Assembly: GCA_040878185.1 (NCBI GenBank)
Contig: JBBDMS010000022.1
Location: forward strand, 62,001 to 126,000
Length of the DNA stretch: 64,000 nt
DNA from: JAWXBK01 sp040878185
GTDB taxonomy: Bacteria > Pseudomonadota > Alphaproteobacteria > Dongiales > Dongiaceae
Direction of reading: 5' to 3'
Positions 24,980-34,216 of the stretch are shown one piece after another (the stretch's first letter is position 1; each line of letters begins with the position of its first letter). A model generated the notes under the pieces. That model was not told the DNA's origin. It saw only the letters and a list, made by a program, of their open reading frames with translations, and searched no databases. Made by a program: the position numbers and the translations under genes.

Positions 24980-27268
24980 GTGTCGGTCGAAGCCACCGAA
25001 ACTTCGAACGCGGGGTCCGGCTGGGTTGGTCAGCTTATGGCCTGGGGCCGGCGCCGCCGTGTCGAGCGCTGGCTGGCCGTCCTGCTGCTCATGCTCGCGG
25101 TCGGTTCGGGTATCGCGACCTATCTGACCGTCACCGGCGCACTCGGCTTCCTGCCCAATCCGCGCACCGTTCTGGTGCTGCTGGTTCTGAACCTCGTCAT
25201 TCTGCTCGCGCTCGGCGCGATCGTGATCCGGCGCCTCATTACGCTATGGCTCGAACGCCGCCGTGGCCTCGCCGGCGCACGACTGCATTCGCGGCTCGTC
25301 CTGCTGTTCGCCGTGGTCGCGGTGACGCCGGCAATCATCGTCGCGGTCTTCTCGGCAATGTTTCTCAATCTCGGCATCGAAGCCTGGTTCAGCGACCGCG
25401 TGCGCACCGCCGTCAAGGATTCACTGATCGTCGCGCGCGCCTATCTCGCCGAACATCAGCAGCAGATCGGCAGCGACGTCCTGTCGGTGCTCGAAAATCT
25501 GCGCAACGAAGGGCCGTTGCTCGAATTCAACCGCGACCGGTTCGAGCGCATCCTCGAGGCGCATGTACGCATTCGCGGGCTCGACGAGGCGGCCGTGCTG
25601 GACGGGCAGGGGCGCGTCATCATCAGTGCCGGCTTCTCGGCGCTGCTGTCGTTCGATCCCGGTTTTCCCGACTGGGCCTATGCGCGTGCCCGGCTCGGCG
25701 ATGTCGTCGTGCTGCCCGGCAACACCGAGGACAGGGTGCGCGCGCTGGTCCAGCTCGATTCACTGGCCGACGATTTCCTGGTGATCGGACGGCAGATCGA
25801 TCCGCGCGTGCTGCAGCATCTGGATGCGACGGAGGGTGCGGCCCAGCTCTATGAACAGCTCGAAGGCCAGCGCGAAGGTCTGCAGATCACCTTCGTGGCG
25901 GTGTTCTTCATCGTCGCGTTGCTGCTGCTGATCGCGTCCGTCTGGGTTGCGCTCATCGTCGCGAACCAGCTCGCGCGACCGATCGGACGATTGTTCACCG
26001 CCGCCGAACAGATCCGTGCCGGCGATCTGTCGACGCGCGTGCCGGAAGGCGATTCCGTCGACGAAATCGGTTCGCTGAGCCGCGCCTTCAATCGCATGGC
26101 CGCCCAGCTCGAGGATCAGCGCGCGGCGCTGATCAGCACCAATAGCGAGCTCGATGATCGGCGGCGCTTTACCGAAGCGGTCCTGGGCGGCGTCTCGGCC
26201 GGCGTGATCGGTCTCGATTCCGAGGGGCGGATCAACCTGCCCAATCGCTCGGCCGCCGATCTGCTCGGCGTCGATCTCGACCAGCATGCCGGAAAGCCGC
26301 TTGCCGACATCGTGCCGGAAATGGGCGAGCTGCTCGCCGAAGCGGCCGAACGCCCGCGCCGCGTCATCGAAGGGCAGGTGACGTTGCTGCAGCAGGGCCA
26401 GAACCGCTCGCTGCTGGTGCGCATTGCCGGCGATATCGGCGCCGGCGAACTGCTCGGCTATGTCGTGACCTTCGACGACGTGACCGATCTGATGGTGGCG
26501 CAGCGCAAGGCCGCATGGGCCGACGTCGCGCGGCGTATCGCGCACGAGATCAAGAACCCGCTGACGCCCATCCAGCTCTCGGCCGAACGGCTCAAGCGCA
26601 AGTATCTGAAACAGATCACCAGCGATCCCGAAACCTTCATCGCCTGCACCGATACAATCGTGCGCCAGGTCGGCGATATCGGACGCATGGTCGACGAATT
26701 CTCCGCCTTCGCGCAAATGCCGGCGCCGGTGTTCCAGCAGCATGATCTGGTTAATCTCGCGCGGCAGGCCTTGTTCCTGCAGCGCGAGGCGCATCCGCGC
26801 ATTGCCTACCATTTTCAGGCGCCCGCGCCGGGGATCGGCGTGCGCTGCGATGCGCGGCAGATCGGACAGGTCCTCACCAATCTGTTGCAGAACGCCGCCG
26901 ACGCGATCGACGGGCGGGAACCAACCGACGACCAGCGCGTTCTGCCCAAGGGCGAAGTGTGGCTTGAGATTTCCGTCGACGACATGGCCGTTACGGTCGT
27001 CGTCTCGGATAACGGCAAAGGTCTGCCGACATCGGGTCGCGAGCGGTTGACGGAGCCGTACGTCACGACACGCGTGAAGGGAACCGGTCTCGGTCTTGCC
27101 ATCGTGAAGAAAATCATGGAAGACCATGGCGGCCGATTGCATCTTGGGGATCGACCGGAGGGCGGCGCGCGCATCACGCTGTTCTTCCCGATCGAGAAGA
27201 GCGGCATAGCCGACATGGAATCCGAAAATTCGAACGCGACCCGGGGGATCGCGGTGCATGGCGCATGA
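24980..27268 (+). CDS. ntrY: Membrane sensor histidine kinase NtrY
   Basis: The 762-residue kinase partners NtrX. Topology and domains: three N-terminal membrane helices within about 30-135, a periplasmic sensor stretch (about 140-300), a fourth helix (about 305-335: ITFVAVFFIVALLLLIASVW), HAMP (about 335-395), PAS (about 400-500), HisKA with VARRIAHEIKNPLTPIQLSA and HATPase with VLTNLLQNAADAI, DNGKGLP and GTGLGLAIVKK. GTG 24980 is the start used, 33 bp after ntrC; its ribosome-binding site is weak. It overlaps ntrX by 11 bp. Confidence 0.95.
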   Translation: MSVEATETSNAGSGWVGQLMAWGRRRRVERWLAVLLLMLAVGSGIATYLTVTGALGFLPNPRTVLVLLVLNLVILLALGAIVIRRLITLWLERRRGLAGARLHSRLVLLFAVVAVTPAIIVAVFSAMFLNLGIEAWFSDRVRTAVKDSLIVARAYLAEHQQQIGSDVLSVLENLRNEGPLLEFNRDRFERILEAHVRIRGLDEAAVLDGQGRVIISAGFSALLSFDPGFPDWAYARARLGDVVVLPGNTEDRVRALVQLDSLADDFLVIGRQIDPRVLQHLDATEGAAQLYEQLEGQREGLQITFVAVFFIVALLLLIASVWVALIVANQLARPIGRLFTAAEQIRAGDLSTRVPEGDSVDEIGSLSRAFNRMAAQLEDQRAALISTNSELDDRRRFTEAVLGGVSAGVIGLDSEGRINLPNRSAADLLGVDLDQHAGKPLADIVPEMGELLAEAAERPRRVIEGQVTLLQQGQNRSLLVRIAGDIGAGELLGYVVTFDDVTDLMVAQRKAAWADVARRIAHEIKNPLTPIQLSAERLKRKYLKQITSDPETFIACTDTIVRQVGDIGRMVDEFSAFAQMPAPVFQQHDLVNLARQALFLQREAHPRIAYHFQAPAPGIGVRCDARQIGQVLTNLLQNAADAIDGREPTDDQRVLPKGEVWLEISVDDMAVTVVVSDNGKGLPTSGRERLTEPYVTTRVKGTGLGLAIVKKIMEDHGGRLHLGDRPEGGARITLFFPIEKSGIADMESENSNATRGIAVHGA

Positions 27269-28664
27269 CATTCTGATCGTCGACGACGAATCCGACATTC
27301 GGATGCTGATCTCGGGTACCCTCGCCGACGAGGGTTATGAAACCCGGGAGGCCGCCGAAAGCGCATCCGCGCTGGCCGCGATCCGATCGCGCCAGCCAAG
27401 CCTCGTGCTGCTCGATATCTGGCTGCAGGGCAGCGTGCTCGACGGTATGGAGTTGCTGCCGCTGCTGCGGCGCGATCATCCCGACGTGCCGGTGGTGATG
27501 ATCAGCGGTCACGGCAATGTCGAAACCGCGGTAAGTGCCATCAAGAAAGGCGCCTACGATTTCATCGAGAAGCCGTTCAAAGCCGACCGCCTGCTGACGG
27601 TCGTCGATCGCGCCATCGAGGCTGCGCGCCTGCGTCGCGAGAATGCCGAGCTGCGGCTGCGCAGCGGCGGCGAGAGCGAGATGATCGGCACCTCCAATCC
27701 GATGCATCAGCTTCGCCAGGCGATCGAACGCGTAGCGCCGACCGGCAGTCGCGTGCTGATTACCGGCCCGGCCGGTTCCGGCAAGGAGGTGGCGGCGCGG
27801 ATGGTGCATCGCCTGTCGCGCCGCGCCGATGGCCCGTTCGTCGTCGTGAACTGCGCAGCGCTCGAACCGGAGCGTCTCGAAACTGAAATGTTCGGGACCG
27901 AGTTGCGCGACGAGGGCGGATCGCCGGTGGTCCGGATCGGTCTGTTCGAACGCGCGCATAGCGGTACCTTGCTGCTCGATGAAGTCGCCGACATGCCGCT
28001 CGAGACCCAGGGCAAGATCGTACGTGCGCTGCAGGAACAGGTGTTCATGCGCGTCAACGGCAGCCAGCCGGTCAAGGTCGACGTCCGCGTGCTCGCTTCG
28101 ACCAGCCGCGATCTCGACGGCGCGATGGCGGAAGGCGAGTTCCGGCAGGATCTCTACTACCGCCTCAATGTGGTGCCGCTGTCGGTGCCGCCGCTCGCCA
28201 CCCGGCGTGACGATATTCCCGGCCTCGCCGGCTATCTGATGGATCAGGCGGCGCGACTTGCCGGCCTGCCATGCCGCAAGCTTGCCGACGATGCGATCGC
28301 CGCGCTGCAGACCGCGGAATGGCCGGGCAATGTCCGGCAACTCCGCAACCTGGTCGACTGGCTGCTCATCATGGCGCCGGGCACGCCGGACGAACCGGTC
28401 AAGGCGGCAATGCTACCGCCCGATGCCGGGCGGCAGCCCTCGCATGGCGGCGGGTTTACCGACGTTGCGCTCATGGCGCTGCCGTTGCGGCAGGCGCGCG
28501 AAGCCTTCGAGCGCAGCTATCTCGATGCCCAGGTCGCGCGCTTCGGCGGCAACATCTCGAAAACCGCGACCTTTATCGGCATGGAGCGCTCGGCCCTGCA
28601 TCGCAAGCTCCGCTCGCTGGGTATCGCCTCGTCGGAGCGACAGGAGAAGGGCGATGAGCGCTAG
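27258..28664 (+). CDS. ntrX: Response regulator NtrX
   Basis: The 468-residue regulator has a receiver domain (DILIVDDESDIRMLI, phospho-Asp in LVLLDIWLQGS), an AAA+ domain (Walker A GPAGSGKEVAARMVH, Walker B LLLDEVADMP) and a C-terminal Fis-type helix-turn-helix (ISKTATFIGMERSALHRKL). The GAFTGA sigma-54 contact loop is absent; the region reads MFGTELRDEGGSPVVRIGL. Alphaproteobacterial NtrX proteins are known to lack GAFTGA and regulate without sigma-54, for example in respiration and envelope control. It overlaps ntrY and precedes trkA by 36 bp. Confidence 0.95.
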   Translation: MAHDILIVDDESDIRMLISGTLADEGYETREAAESASALAAIRSRQPSLVLLDIWLQGSVLDGMELLPLLRRDHPDVPVVMISGHGNVETAVSAIKKGAYDFIEKPFKADRLLTVVDRAIEAARLRRENAELRLRSGGESEMIGTSNPMHQLRQAIERVAPTGSRVLITGPAGSGKEVAARMVHRLSRRADGPFVVVNCAALEPERLETEMFGTELRDEGGSPVVRIGLFERAHSGTLLLDEVADMPLETQGKIVRALQEQVFMRVNGSQPVKVDVRVLASTSRDLDGAMAEGEFRQDLYYRLNVVPLSVPPLATRRDDIPGLAGYLMDQAARLAGLPCRKLADDAIAALQTAEWPGNVRQLRNLVDWLLIMAPGTPDEPVKAAMLPPDAGRQPSHGGGFTDVALMALPLRQAREAFERSYLDAQVARFGGNISKTATFIGMERSALHRKLRSLGIASSERQEKGDER

Positions 28665-28700
28665 GGACGCCGGTCGAGAGCCCATGGCGGACCGGAAGCG

Positions 28701-30077
28701 ATGAAAGTCGTCATTTGCGGCGCCGGCCAGGTCGGATCGGCGATTGCACGCTATCTCTCGCGTGAAGAGAACGACATCACGGTCATCGATACGGACCCAC
28801 GGCTCGTCCGCCAGATCAGCGACACGCTCGACGTGCAAGGTCACGTCGGGTATGCCTCGCATCCCGACGTGCTGGAACGCGCCGGCACTGCCGATGCCGA
28901 CCTGCTGATTGCCGTCACCTTTGCCGACGAAGTCAACATGGTCGCCTGCTCGATTGCGCATTCGCTGTTCGAGGTGCCGACCAAGATTGCGCGCATCCGG
29001 GCCCAGACCTATCTCGATAAGCGCTGGCCCGATCTCATTCAGCGGACCGGTATGGGGATCGACGCGATCATCTCGCCGGAGATCGAGGTCGCGCGGGCGG
29101 TCGCCAGGCGCCTGCAGATTCCCGGTGCCTTCGACACGATTCCGCTATCCGACGGGCGGGTGACTCTGGTCGGCGTGCATTGTCATGCCGACTGCCCTGT
29201 TATCAACACGCCGCTGCGCCAGCTCTCCGAACTGTTTCCCGATCTGCATATTTCCGTCGTTGCGATCATCCGCAGCGACGTGAAGATCGTGCCAAGCGGC
29301 AACGATCTGATGATGGCTGGAGACGACGTCTATTTTGTTGCCGACAGCCGGCATCTCGACCGGGCGCTCGCGGCGTTCGGCCATGAGGAACCCGAGGCGC
29401 GGCGGCTCATCATCGTCGGCGCCGGCAATATCGGCCTTTTTGTCGCGCAGCAGGTTGAGGAAGAGAAACTCGCGTCGGAAGTCCGCATCATCGAGATCGA
29501 CCGCATGCGCGCCGAGCGGGCCGCCCAGGTCCTGCAGCGGACCATCGTGCTGCAGGGCGATGCGCTCGATCCCGAAGTTCTCGTCGAGGCGAATGTGAAG
29601 GCGACCGAGACCGTCATCGCCGTCAGCAATGACGACGAAGTCAATATTCTGGCGTCGCTGCTGGCGAAGCGGCATGGCGCGCAGCGATCGGTCACGCTCA
29701 TCAACAAGATGACCTACGCGCCGCTGCTCGGCTCGCTTGGCATCGACGCGGTGGTCAGTCCGCGCTCGATCACCGTATCGACGATCCTTCAGCACGTGCG
29801 GCGCGGCCGCATCCGCTCGGTTCATACGTTGGCCGACGGGTTTGCAGAGATAATCGAAGCCGATGCGCTCGAAACCTCGCGGCTGGTCGGCGTGCCGCTG
29901 CGCGAGGCAAAATTTCCGGCCGGAATCGTCGTCGGGGCGGTAATCCGCAACGAGGAGGTCATCACCCCGCGCGGCGATACGGTGATCGAGGTTGGCGACC
30001 GGGTAGTTATCTTTGCCGTCGCCGATGCGGTCAAGCATGTCGAGAAGATGTTTTCCGTCCGACTGGAATTTTTCTGA
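28701..30077 (+). CDS. trkA: Trk potassium uptake regulator TrkA
   Basis: The 458-residue cytoplasmic NAD-binding regulatory subunit controls the TrkH/TrkG potassium channel. Two RCK repeats are visible: N-domain 1 (KVVICGAGQVGSAIARYLS) with a TrkA-C domain around 145-225, and N-domain 2 (LIIVGAGNIGLFVAQQVEE) with a second TrkA-C domain around 370-455. The ATG has GGAAGCG upstream. No trkH follows here; the channel must be elsewhere. The ntrYX-trkA order is frequent in alphaproteobacteria. Confidence 0.95.
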   Translation: MKVVICGAGQVGSAIARYLSREENDITVIDTDPRLVRQISDTLDVQGHVGYASHPDVLERAGTADADLLIAVTFADEVNMVACSIAHSLFEVPTKIARIRAQTYLDKRWPDLIQRTGMGIDAIISPEIEVARAVARRLQIPGAFDTIPLSDGRVTLVGVHCHADCPVINTPLRQLSELFPDLHISVVAIIRSDVKIVPSGNDLMMAGDDVYFVADSRHLDRALAAFGHEEPEARRLIIVGAGNIGLFVAQQVEEEKLASEVRIIEIDRMRAERAAQVLQRTIVLQGDALDPEVLVEANVKATETVIAVSNDDEVNILASLLAKRHGAQRSVTLINKMTYAPLLGSLGIDAVVSPRSITVSTILQHVRRGRIRSVHTLADGFAEIIEADALETSRLVGVPLREAKFPAGIVVGAVIRNEEVITPRGDTVIEVGDRVVIFAVADAVKHVEKMFSVRLEFF

Positions 30078-30081
30078 TCCG

Positions 30082-30945
30082 ATGCCGCGCTTTGCCTATG
30101 TCAACGGCCGCTATGTGCCGCATCGCGACGCGCTTGTGCATATCGACGATCGCGGCTATCAGTTTGCCGACGGGGTGTATGAGGTCGTGCCGCTGATCGA
30201 GGGCCGCATCGTCGACGAGGATGCGCATATCGATCGGCTCGAATATTCGCTCGGCGAACTGCGGATCCCGATGCCGGTCAGCCGCGCGGCGTTGCGGGTA
30301 CTGACGCGAGAACTCATGCGACGCAACAACGTCACCTACGGGATCGTTTATATGCAGGCGACGCGCGGCGTCGCACCCCGGGACCATCGCTTTCCCGATC
30401 GGGTCCGGCCGAGCCTGGTGATGACGACGCAGCGCAAGGTTCCGCTTGCAACGGCCAAGATCGAGGCCGGCGTGCCGGTCGTCACCATGCCGGATCTGCG
30501 CTGGCGCCGCTGCGACATCAAGGCGACCTCCTTGCTCGCGAACATCCTGAGCAAACAGGCAGCGGTCGAGCGCGATGCATTCGAGGGCTGGTTGCTCGAC
30601 GACGACGGCGATGTGACCGAAGGGACATCGACCAACGCCTGGATCGTAACCCCGGACAAGAAACTGGTGACGCGCGATCTCAGCGACGCGATCCTCTCCG
30701 GCATCACCCGCAAGCGGCTCATCGCCGTTGCGACCGACAAAGGCTACGCGCTCGAACAACGCAGCTTTTCGGTCGCGGAAGCGCAAGGAGCGCAGGAGGC
30801 TTTCATCACCAGCAGCACGTCGCTGGTCCTGCCGGTCGCTTCGATCGACGGCAAACCGGTCGGCACCGGACGGGCGGGGCCGCTCGCGCTGGCACTGCGA
30901 CAGGCCTATCTCGATTTCGTCCTCGCGGCAGCCCCGGCCTTATGA
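30082..30945 (+). CDS. dat: D-amino-acid aminotransferase (class IV)
   Basis: The 287-residue fold-type IV PLP enzyme makes D-amino acids such as D-alanine and D-glutamate by transamination. It shows the N-terminal VNGRYVPHRDALVHIDDRGY, the PLP-binding Lys in RRCDIKATSLLANIL and the phosphate-binding TEGTSTNAW. ATG 30082 lies 4 bp after the trkA stop; the same frame extends upstream but only inside trkA. The stop overlaps the ATG of the next gene (ATGA). D-amino-acid versus branched-chain specificity cannot be proved from sequence, but the D-type is most likely. Confidence 0.88.
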   Translation: MPRFAYVNGRYVPHRDALVHIDDRGYQFADGVYEVVPLIEGRIVDEDAHIDRLEYSLGELRIPMPVSRAALRVLTRELMRRNNVTYGIVYMQATRGVAPRDHRFPDRVRPSLVMTTQRKVPLATAKIEAGVPVVTMPDLRWRRCDIKATSLLANILSKQAAVERDAFEGWLLDDDGDVTEGTSTNAWIVTPDKKLVTRDLSDAILSGITRKRLIAVATDKGYALEQRSFSVAEAQGAQEAFITSSTSLVLPVASIDGKPVGTGRAGPLALALRQAYLDFVLAAAPAL

Positions 30946-31595
30946 GCGAGCCGCTGCCGAAGGCTGTCCTGTTCGACTGGGACAATACGCTGGTCGACAA
31001 CTGGGAGGTCATCGCCGATGCGATGAACGCCACCTTGTCGGCGATGGGACATCCGATCTGGACGCTCGAGGAAACGCGCGTCCGCATCCGCGCCTCGCTG
31101 CGCGACAGTTTTCCCAAGATGTTCGGCGATCGCTGGCCGGAGGCGCGCGAGATCTACTACCGCGCCTTCGCCGCCCATCATCTCGACAAGTTGCAGCCGA
31201 TGGACGGGGCGGCCGACCTGCTGCGCGCGCTGCATCAGCGCGGGCTCTATCTCGGCGTCGTTTCCAACAAGCATGGTCAGTATCTACGCGCGGAGGCAGA
31301 GCGGCTCGGTTGGACCTCCATGTTCGGCGCGATCGTCGGTGCGGGCGATGCGGCACAGGACAAGCCGGCGCCCGATCCGGTTATCCGTGCGCTGCTGCCA
31401 TCGGGGATCGCCCCGGGTCCCGTCGTTTGGTTCGTCGGCGATGCCGATGTGGATATGCAATGTGGGATCGGTACCGGATGCCGACCGGTGCTGTTGCGAG
31501 CCGAACCGCCGGCCCCGGGGGAGTTCGAGGCCTGCCCGCCGGCGCTGTACCGAGCGAGCTGTCATTCGCTGCGGCAGTTTATGGAGACGCTGTAA
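30942..31595 (+). CDS. HAD-superfamily phosphatase (Gph-like)
   Basis: The 217-residue HAD hydrolase has motif I LFDWDNTLVDNW near residue 10, a helical cap, motif II VVSNKHG, the Lys region AQDKPAPDP and motif IV VWFVGDADVDMQC. It resembles phosphoglycolate phosphatases, but the substrate is not certain. ATG 30942 overlaps the stop of the aminotransferase, so the genes are translationally coupled. A 125-bp spacer then precedes hfq. Confidence 0.85.
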   Translation: MSEPLPKAVLFDWDNTLVDNWEVIADAMNATLSAMGHPIWTLEETRVRIRASLRDSFPKMFGDRWPEAREIYYRAFAAHHLDKLQPMDGAADLLRALHQRGLYLGVVSNKHGQYLRAEAERLGWTSMFGAIVGAGDAAQDKPAPDPVIRALLPSGIAPGPVVWFVGDADVDMQCGIGTGCRPVLLRAEPPAPGEFEACPPALYRASCHSLRQFMETL

Positions 31596-31720
31596 TTTCC
31601 CCGCGGCGGGACTATATGGTACTCGTTCGAGAATGAGCCGCGGCATGCCGGGTGAGAGGGGCAGGCTGGCGGCTCCAAAGACGAAGACGGCCCCGATAAC
31701 GAACAAAGAAGGATACCCCG

Positions 31721-31972
31721 ATGGCCGCGGAGAAATCGCAAAACGTCCAGGATGTGTTTCTCAACTACATCCGGAAAAACAAGACGCCCGTGACTATCTT
31801 TCTGGTGAACGGCGTGAAACTGCAGGGTGTAATTACCTGGTTCGACAACTTCTCGGTGTTGCTGCGGCGGGATGCGCATTCGCAACTCGTCTACAAGCAC
31901 GCGATATCGACGATCATGCCGGCTGCACCGGTTCAGCTCTTCGAGAGCGCGCGGGAAGGCGACGAAGGCTGA
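31721..31972 (+). CDS. hfq: RNA chaperone Hfq
   Basis: The 83-residue Sm-like hexameric RNA chaperone pairs small RNAs with target mRNAs. Sm1 (FLNYIRKNKTPVTIFLVNGV with KLQGVITWFDNFSVLLRR) and Sm2 (QLVYKHAISTIMP) are complete. AAGAAGGATACCCCG provides the ribosome-binding site. The hfq-hflX pair is conserved in Proteobacteria; the hflX start is 1 bp after the hfq stop. Confidence 0.97.
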   Translation: MAAEKSQNVQDVFLNYIRKNKTPVTIFLVNGVKLQGVITWFDNFSVLLRRDAHSQLVYKHAISTIMPAAPVQLFESAREGDEG

Positions 31973-31973
31973 G

Positions 31974-33320
31974 TTGAGCCGCATATCCCTCCGTCAGGAC
32001 GAAGAAACCGGTCGCCCCGAAGGCGACCGGACCCGTGCGCTCGTGCTGCAGCCCGCATTGCGCAGCGCATCCGGCGAACTGATGCGCTCGCCCGAGGCGA
32101 AGCTCGATGAGACGGTCGGTCTCGCGGCAGCGATCGATCTCGATATCGCCGGCCGCGAAGTCGTGCCGGTCAAAAGTCCGCGCCCCGCGACCTTGCTCGG
32201 CAGCGGCGCGGTCGAGCGCCTGGCCGAACAGGTCAAGGAAGACGAGATCGGCCTTGTCGTGATCGGCCATCCGCTCAGTCCCGTGCAGCAGCGCAATCTC
32301 GAGAAGGCATGGGAAACAAAGGTCATCGATCGGACCGGGTTGATCCTCGAAATCTTCGGCGAGCGGGCGCAGACGCGGGAAGGCCAGCTTCAGGTCGAAC
32401 TCGCGGCGCTGACTTATCAGCGCAGCCGTCTCGTCCGATCATGGACTCACCTCGAACGTCAGCGCGGTGGTTTCGGGTTCATCGGCGGTCCCGGCGAATC
32501 CCAGCTCGAAATGGACCGGCGGCTGATCGACGAACGGATCCTGCGACTGAAGCGCGATCTGGTCGAGGTCAAGCGGACGCGTGGGCTGCATCGTTCGGCC
32601 CGGCAGCGTGTGCCTTATCCGATCGTCGCTCTGGTCGGTTACACCAACGCCGGCAAATCGACCTTGTTCAACCGGCTGACCCAGTCCGATGTGATGGCGG
32701 CCGACATGCTGTTCGCGACGCTCGATCCAACCATGCGCCTGATCGACCTGCCCTCGGGGCAGAAGGCGATCATCTCCGACACCGTCGGTTTCATTTCCGA
32801 TCTGCCGACCCACCTGGTCGCTGCGTTTCGCGCCACGCTCGAAGAAGTCGAGGCGGCCGACATCATCCTTCACGTGCGCGACATCTCGCATCCCGATACT
32901 GAACTGCAGCGCGCCGACGTGCTCGGCGTGTTGCGCGATCTGGGGCAGGGCGAGCGGCTCGAGCGCGATGTGGTCGAAGCGCTGAACAAGGCGGATCTGC
33001 TCGATCCCGCCGCACGTGCGACACTCGAGGCCCAGGTCGCCCGCCAGGACGAAGCCGTTCTGATCTCGGCGCTGGACGGGACCGGCGTCGACGGGCTGCT
33101 GACCTTGATCGACCGGCGCTTCGCCGCCGAGCGCCGCACCGCCGGTTATCGCGTACGCCATGCGGATGGCGCTGCCGTATCCTGGCTGTACGATCACGGG
33201 CGCGTCCTCGACCGGCGCGATGACGGCGACTATGCCTATATCGAAGTCAGCCTTGCACCCGGCGATATCGGCCGTTTCGAACGGCTGCATCCGCAGGTCA
33301 GCCGAACCCACTCATCGTGA
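31974..33320 (+). CDS. hflX: GTPase HflX (ribosome rescue/splitting factor)
   Basis: This is a 448-residue HflX protein. Domains are an N-terminal HflX domain (about 20-190, with LLGSGAVERLAEQVKEDEIG and the glycine-rich RGGFGFIGGPGESQLEMDRR) and a G domain (G1 GYTNAGKSTLFN, G3 DTVGFISDLP, G4 NKAD). The start is not certain: TTG at 31974, just after the hfq stop, is the best candidate. The frame is open back into hfq, but that part is not HflX-like. The stop is followed 10 bp later by the next gene. Confidence 0.93.
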   Translation: MSRISLRQDEETGRPEGDRTRALVLQPALRSASGELMRSPEAKLDETVGLAAAIDLDIAGREVVPVKSPRPATLLGSGAVERLAEQVKEDEIGLVVIGHPLSPVQQRNLEKAWETKVIDRTGLILEIFGERAQTREGQLQVELAALTYQRSRLVRSWTHLERQRGGFGFIGGPGESQLEMDRRLIDERILRLKRDLVEVKRTRGLHRSARQRVPYPIVALVGYTNAGKSTLFNRLTQSDVMAADMLFATLDPTMRLIDLPSGQKAIISDTVGFISDLPTHLVAAFRATLEEVEAADIILHVRDISHPDTELQRADVLGVLRDLGQGERLERDVVEALNKADLLDPAARATLEAQVARQDEAVLISALDGTGVDGLLTLIDRRFAAERRTAGYRVRHADGAAVSWLYDHGRVLDRRDDGDYAYIEVSLAPGDIGRFERLHPQVSRTHSS

Positions 33321-33330
33321 CCAGGCCATC

Positions 33331-34146
33331 GTGACCGGGATCGACCCCGAGTGTGTCGCAGCTTTGATCCGCGAGGCGGCGCGCAACGAGATCATGCCGC
33401 GTTACGAGCGGCTCGCGGCCCATGAGGTGCGCGAGAAGGCGCGCGGCGAACTCGTCACCATCGCCGACGAGGCAGTCGAGGCCTGGCTCGAACCGCGGCT
33501 GATCGATCTCCTGCCTGGCTCGCGCGTGCTCGGCGAGGAAGCGGCCGCGGCCAATCCTTCGCTCATTGCCGAGCTGTCTGAAGGGAACGATCCGATCTGG
33601 ATGATCGATCCGGTGGACGGCACCAGCAATTTCGTCGCCGGCCGGCCGGTCTTTGCCGTGATGGCGGCGCTCGTCCGCCATGGCGAGATTCTCGGCGGCT
33701 GGATCTACGATCCGGTCAACGATCGCATGGCGATGGCGGAAGGGGGCAGTGGCGCCACCCTCGACGGCAAGAAGATCCGGGTATCAACGCCGCCGGTCGA
33801 GGATCGGGCGTTTCGCGGCGTCATCCTCGGCGGCAGTTTCGGATTGCCGGCGGTCAATGAACGTCTGAAGCAGCGCCGCGACCGGGTCGATGCGATCAAA
33901 AGCCGGCGCTGCGCCGGCGCCGAATATATGTCGCTCGCCGCCGGCGAGATGCATTTCGCTGTGTTCACGCGGCTGATGCCGTGGGATCACGCGCCCGGCG
34001 TGATCATCCATCGCGAATCCGGCGGCTACGGACGGCATATGGACGGCTCAACCTATGTGCCGGGCCGGCTCGAGGCGGGCGCGCTGCTGATGGCGCCGAA
34101 CGAACCGAGCTGGCAGCGGCTGCACCGGATATTGTTCGCGGCCTGA
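33331..34146 (+). CDS. Inositol-monophosphatase-family phosphatase
   Basis: The 271-residue protein belongs to the lithium-sensitive Mg-dependent IMPase/FIG superfamily. Metal-site motifs are LGEEAAAANP, WMIDPVDGTSNFVAGRPVF and the C-terminal MPWDHAPGVIIHRESGG. GTG at 33331 is chosen: it lies 10 bp after the hflX stop, and the rest of the open frame overlaps hflX. Substrate (inositol phosphate, histidinol phosphate or PAP) is not resolved by sequence alone. Confidence 0.85.
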   Translation: MTGIDPECVAALIREAARNEIMPRYERLAAHEVREKARGELVTIADEAVEAWLEPRLIDLLPGSRVLGEEAAAANPSLIAELSEGNDPIWMIDPVDGTSNFVAGRPVFAVMAALVRHGEILGGWIYDPVNDRMAMAEGGSGATLDGKKIRVSTPPVEDRAFRGVILGGSFGLPAVNERLKQRRDRVDAIKSRRCAGAEYMSLAAGEMHFAVFTRLMPWDHAPGVIIHRESGGYGRHMDGSTYVPGRLEAGALLMAPNEPSWQRLHRILFAA

Positions 34147-34216
34147 TCGCAGCGGGCCGATCGTCGAAGACTGAACGGCGATGCCTGCATCGCCGGCGTA
34201 ACGGAGGGGACAAGGG

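Noticed and set aside
25760..27298. 512-residue minus-strand frame
   Set aside because: Antisense to ntrY; composition is that of a GC-rich shadow.
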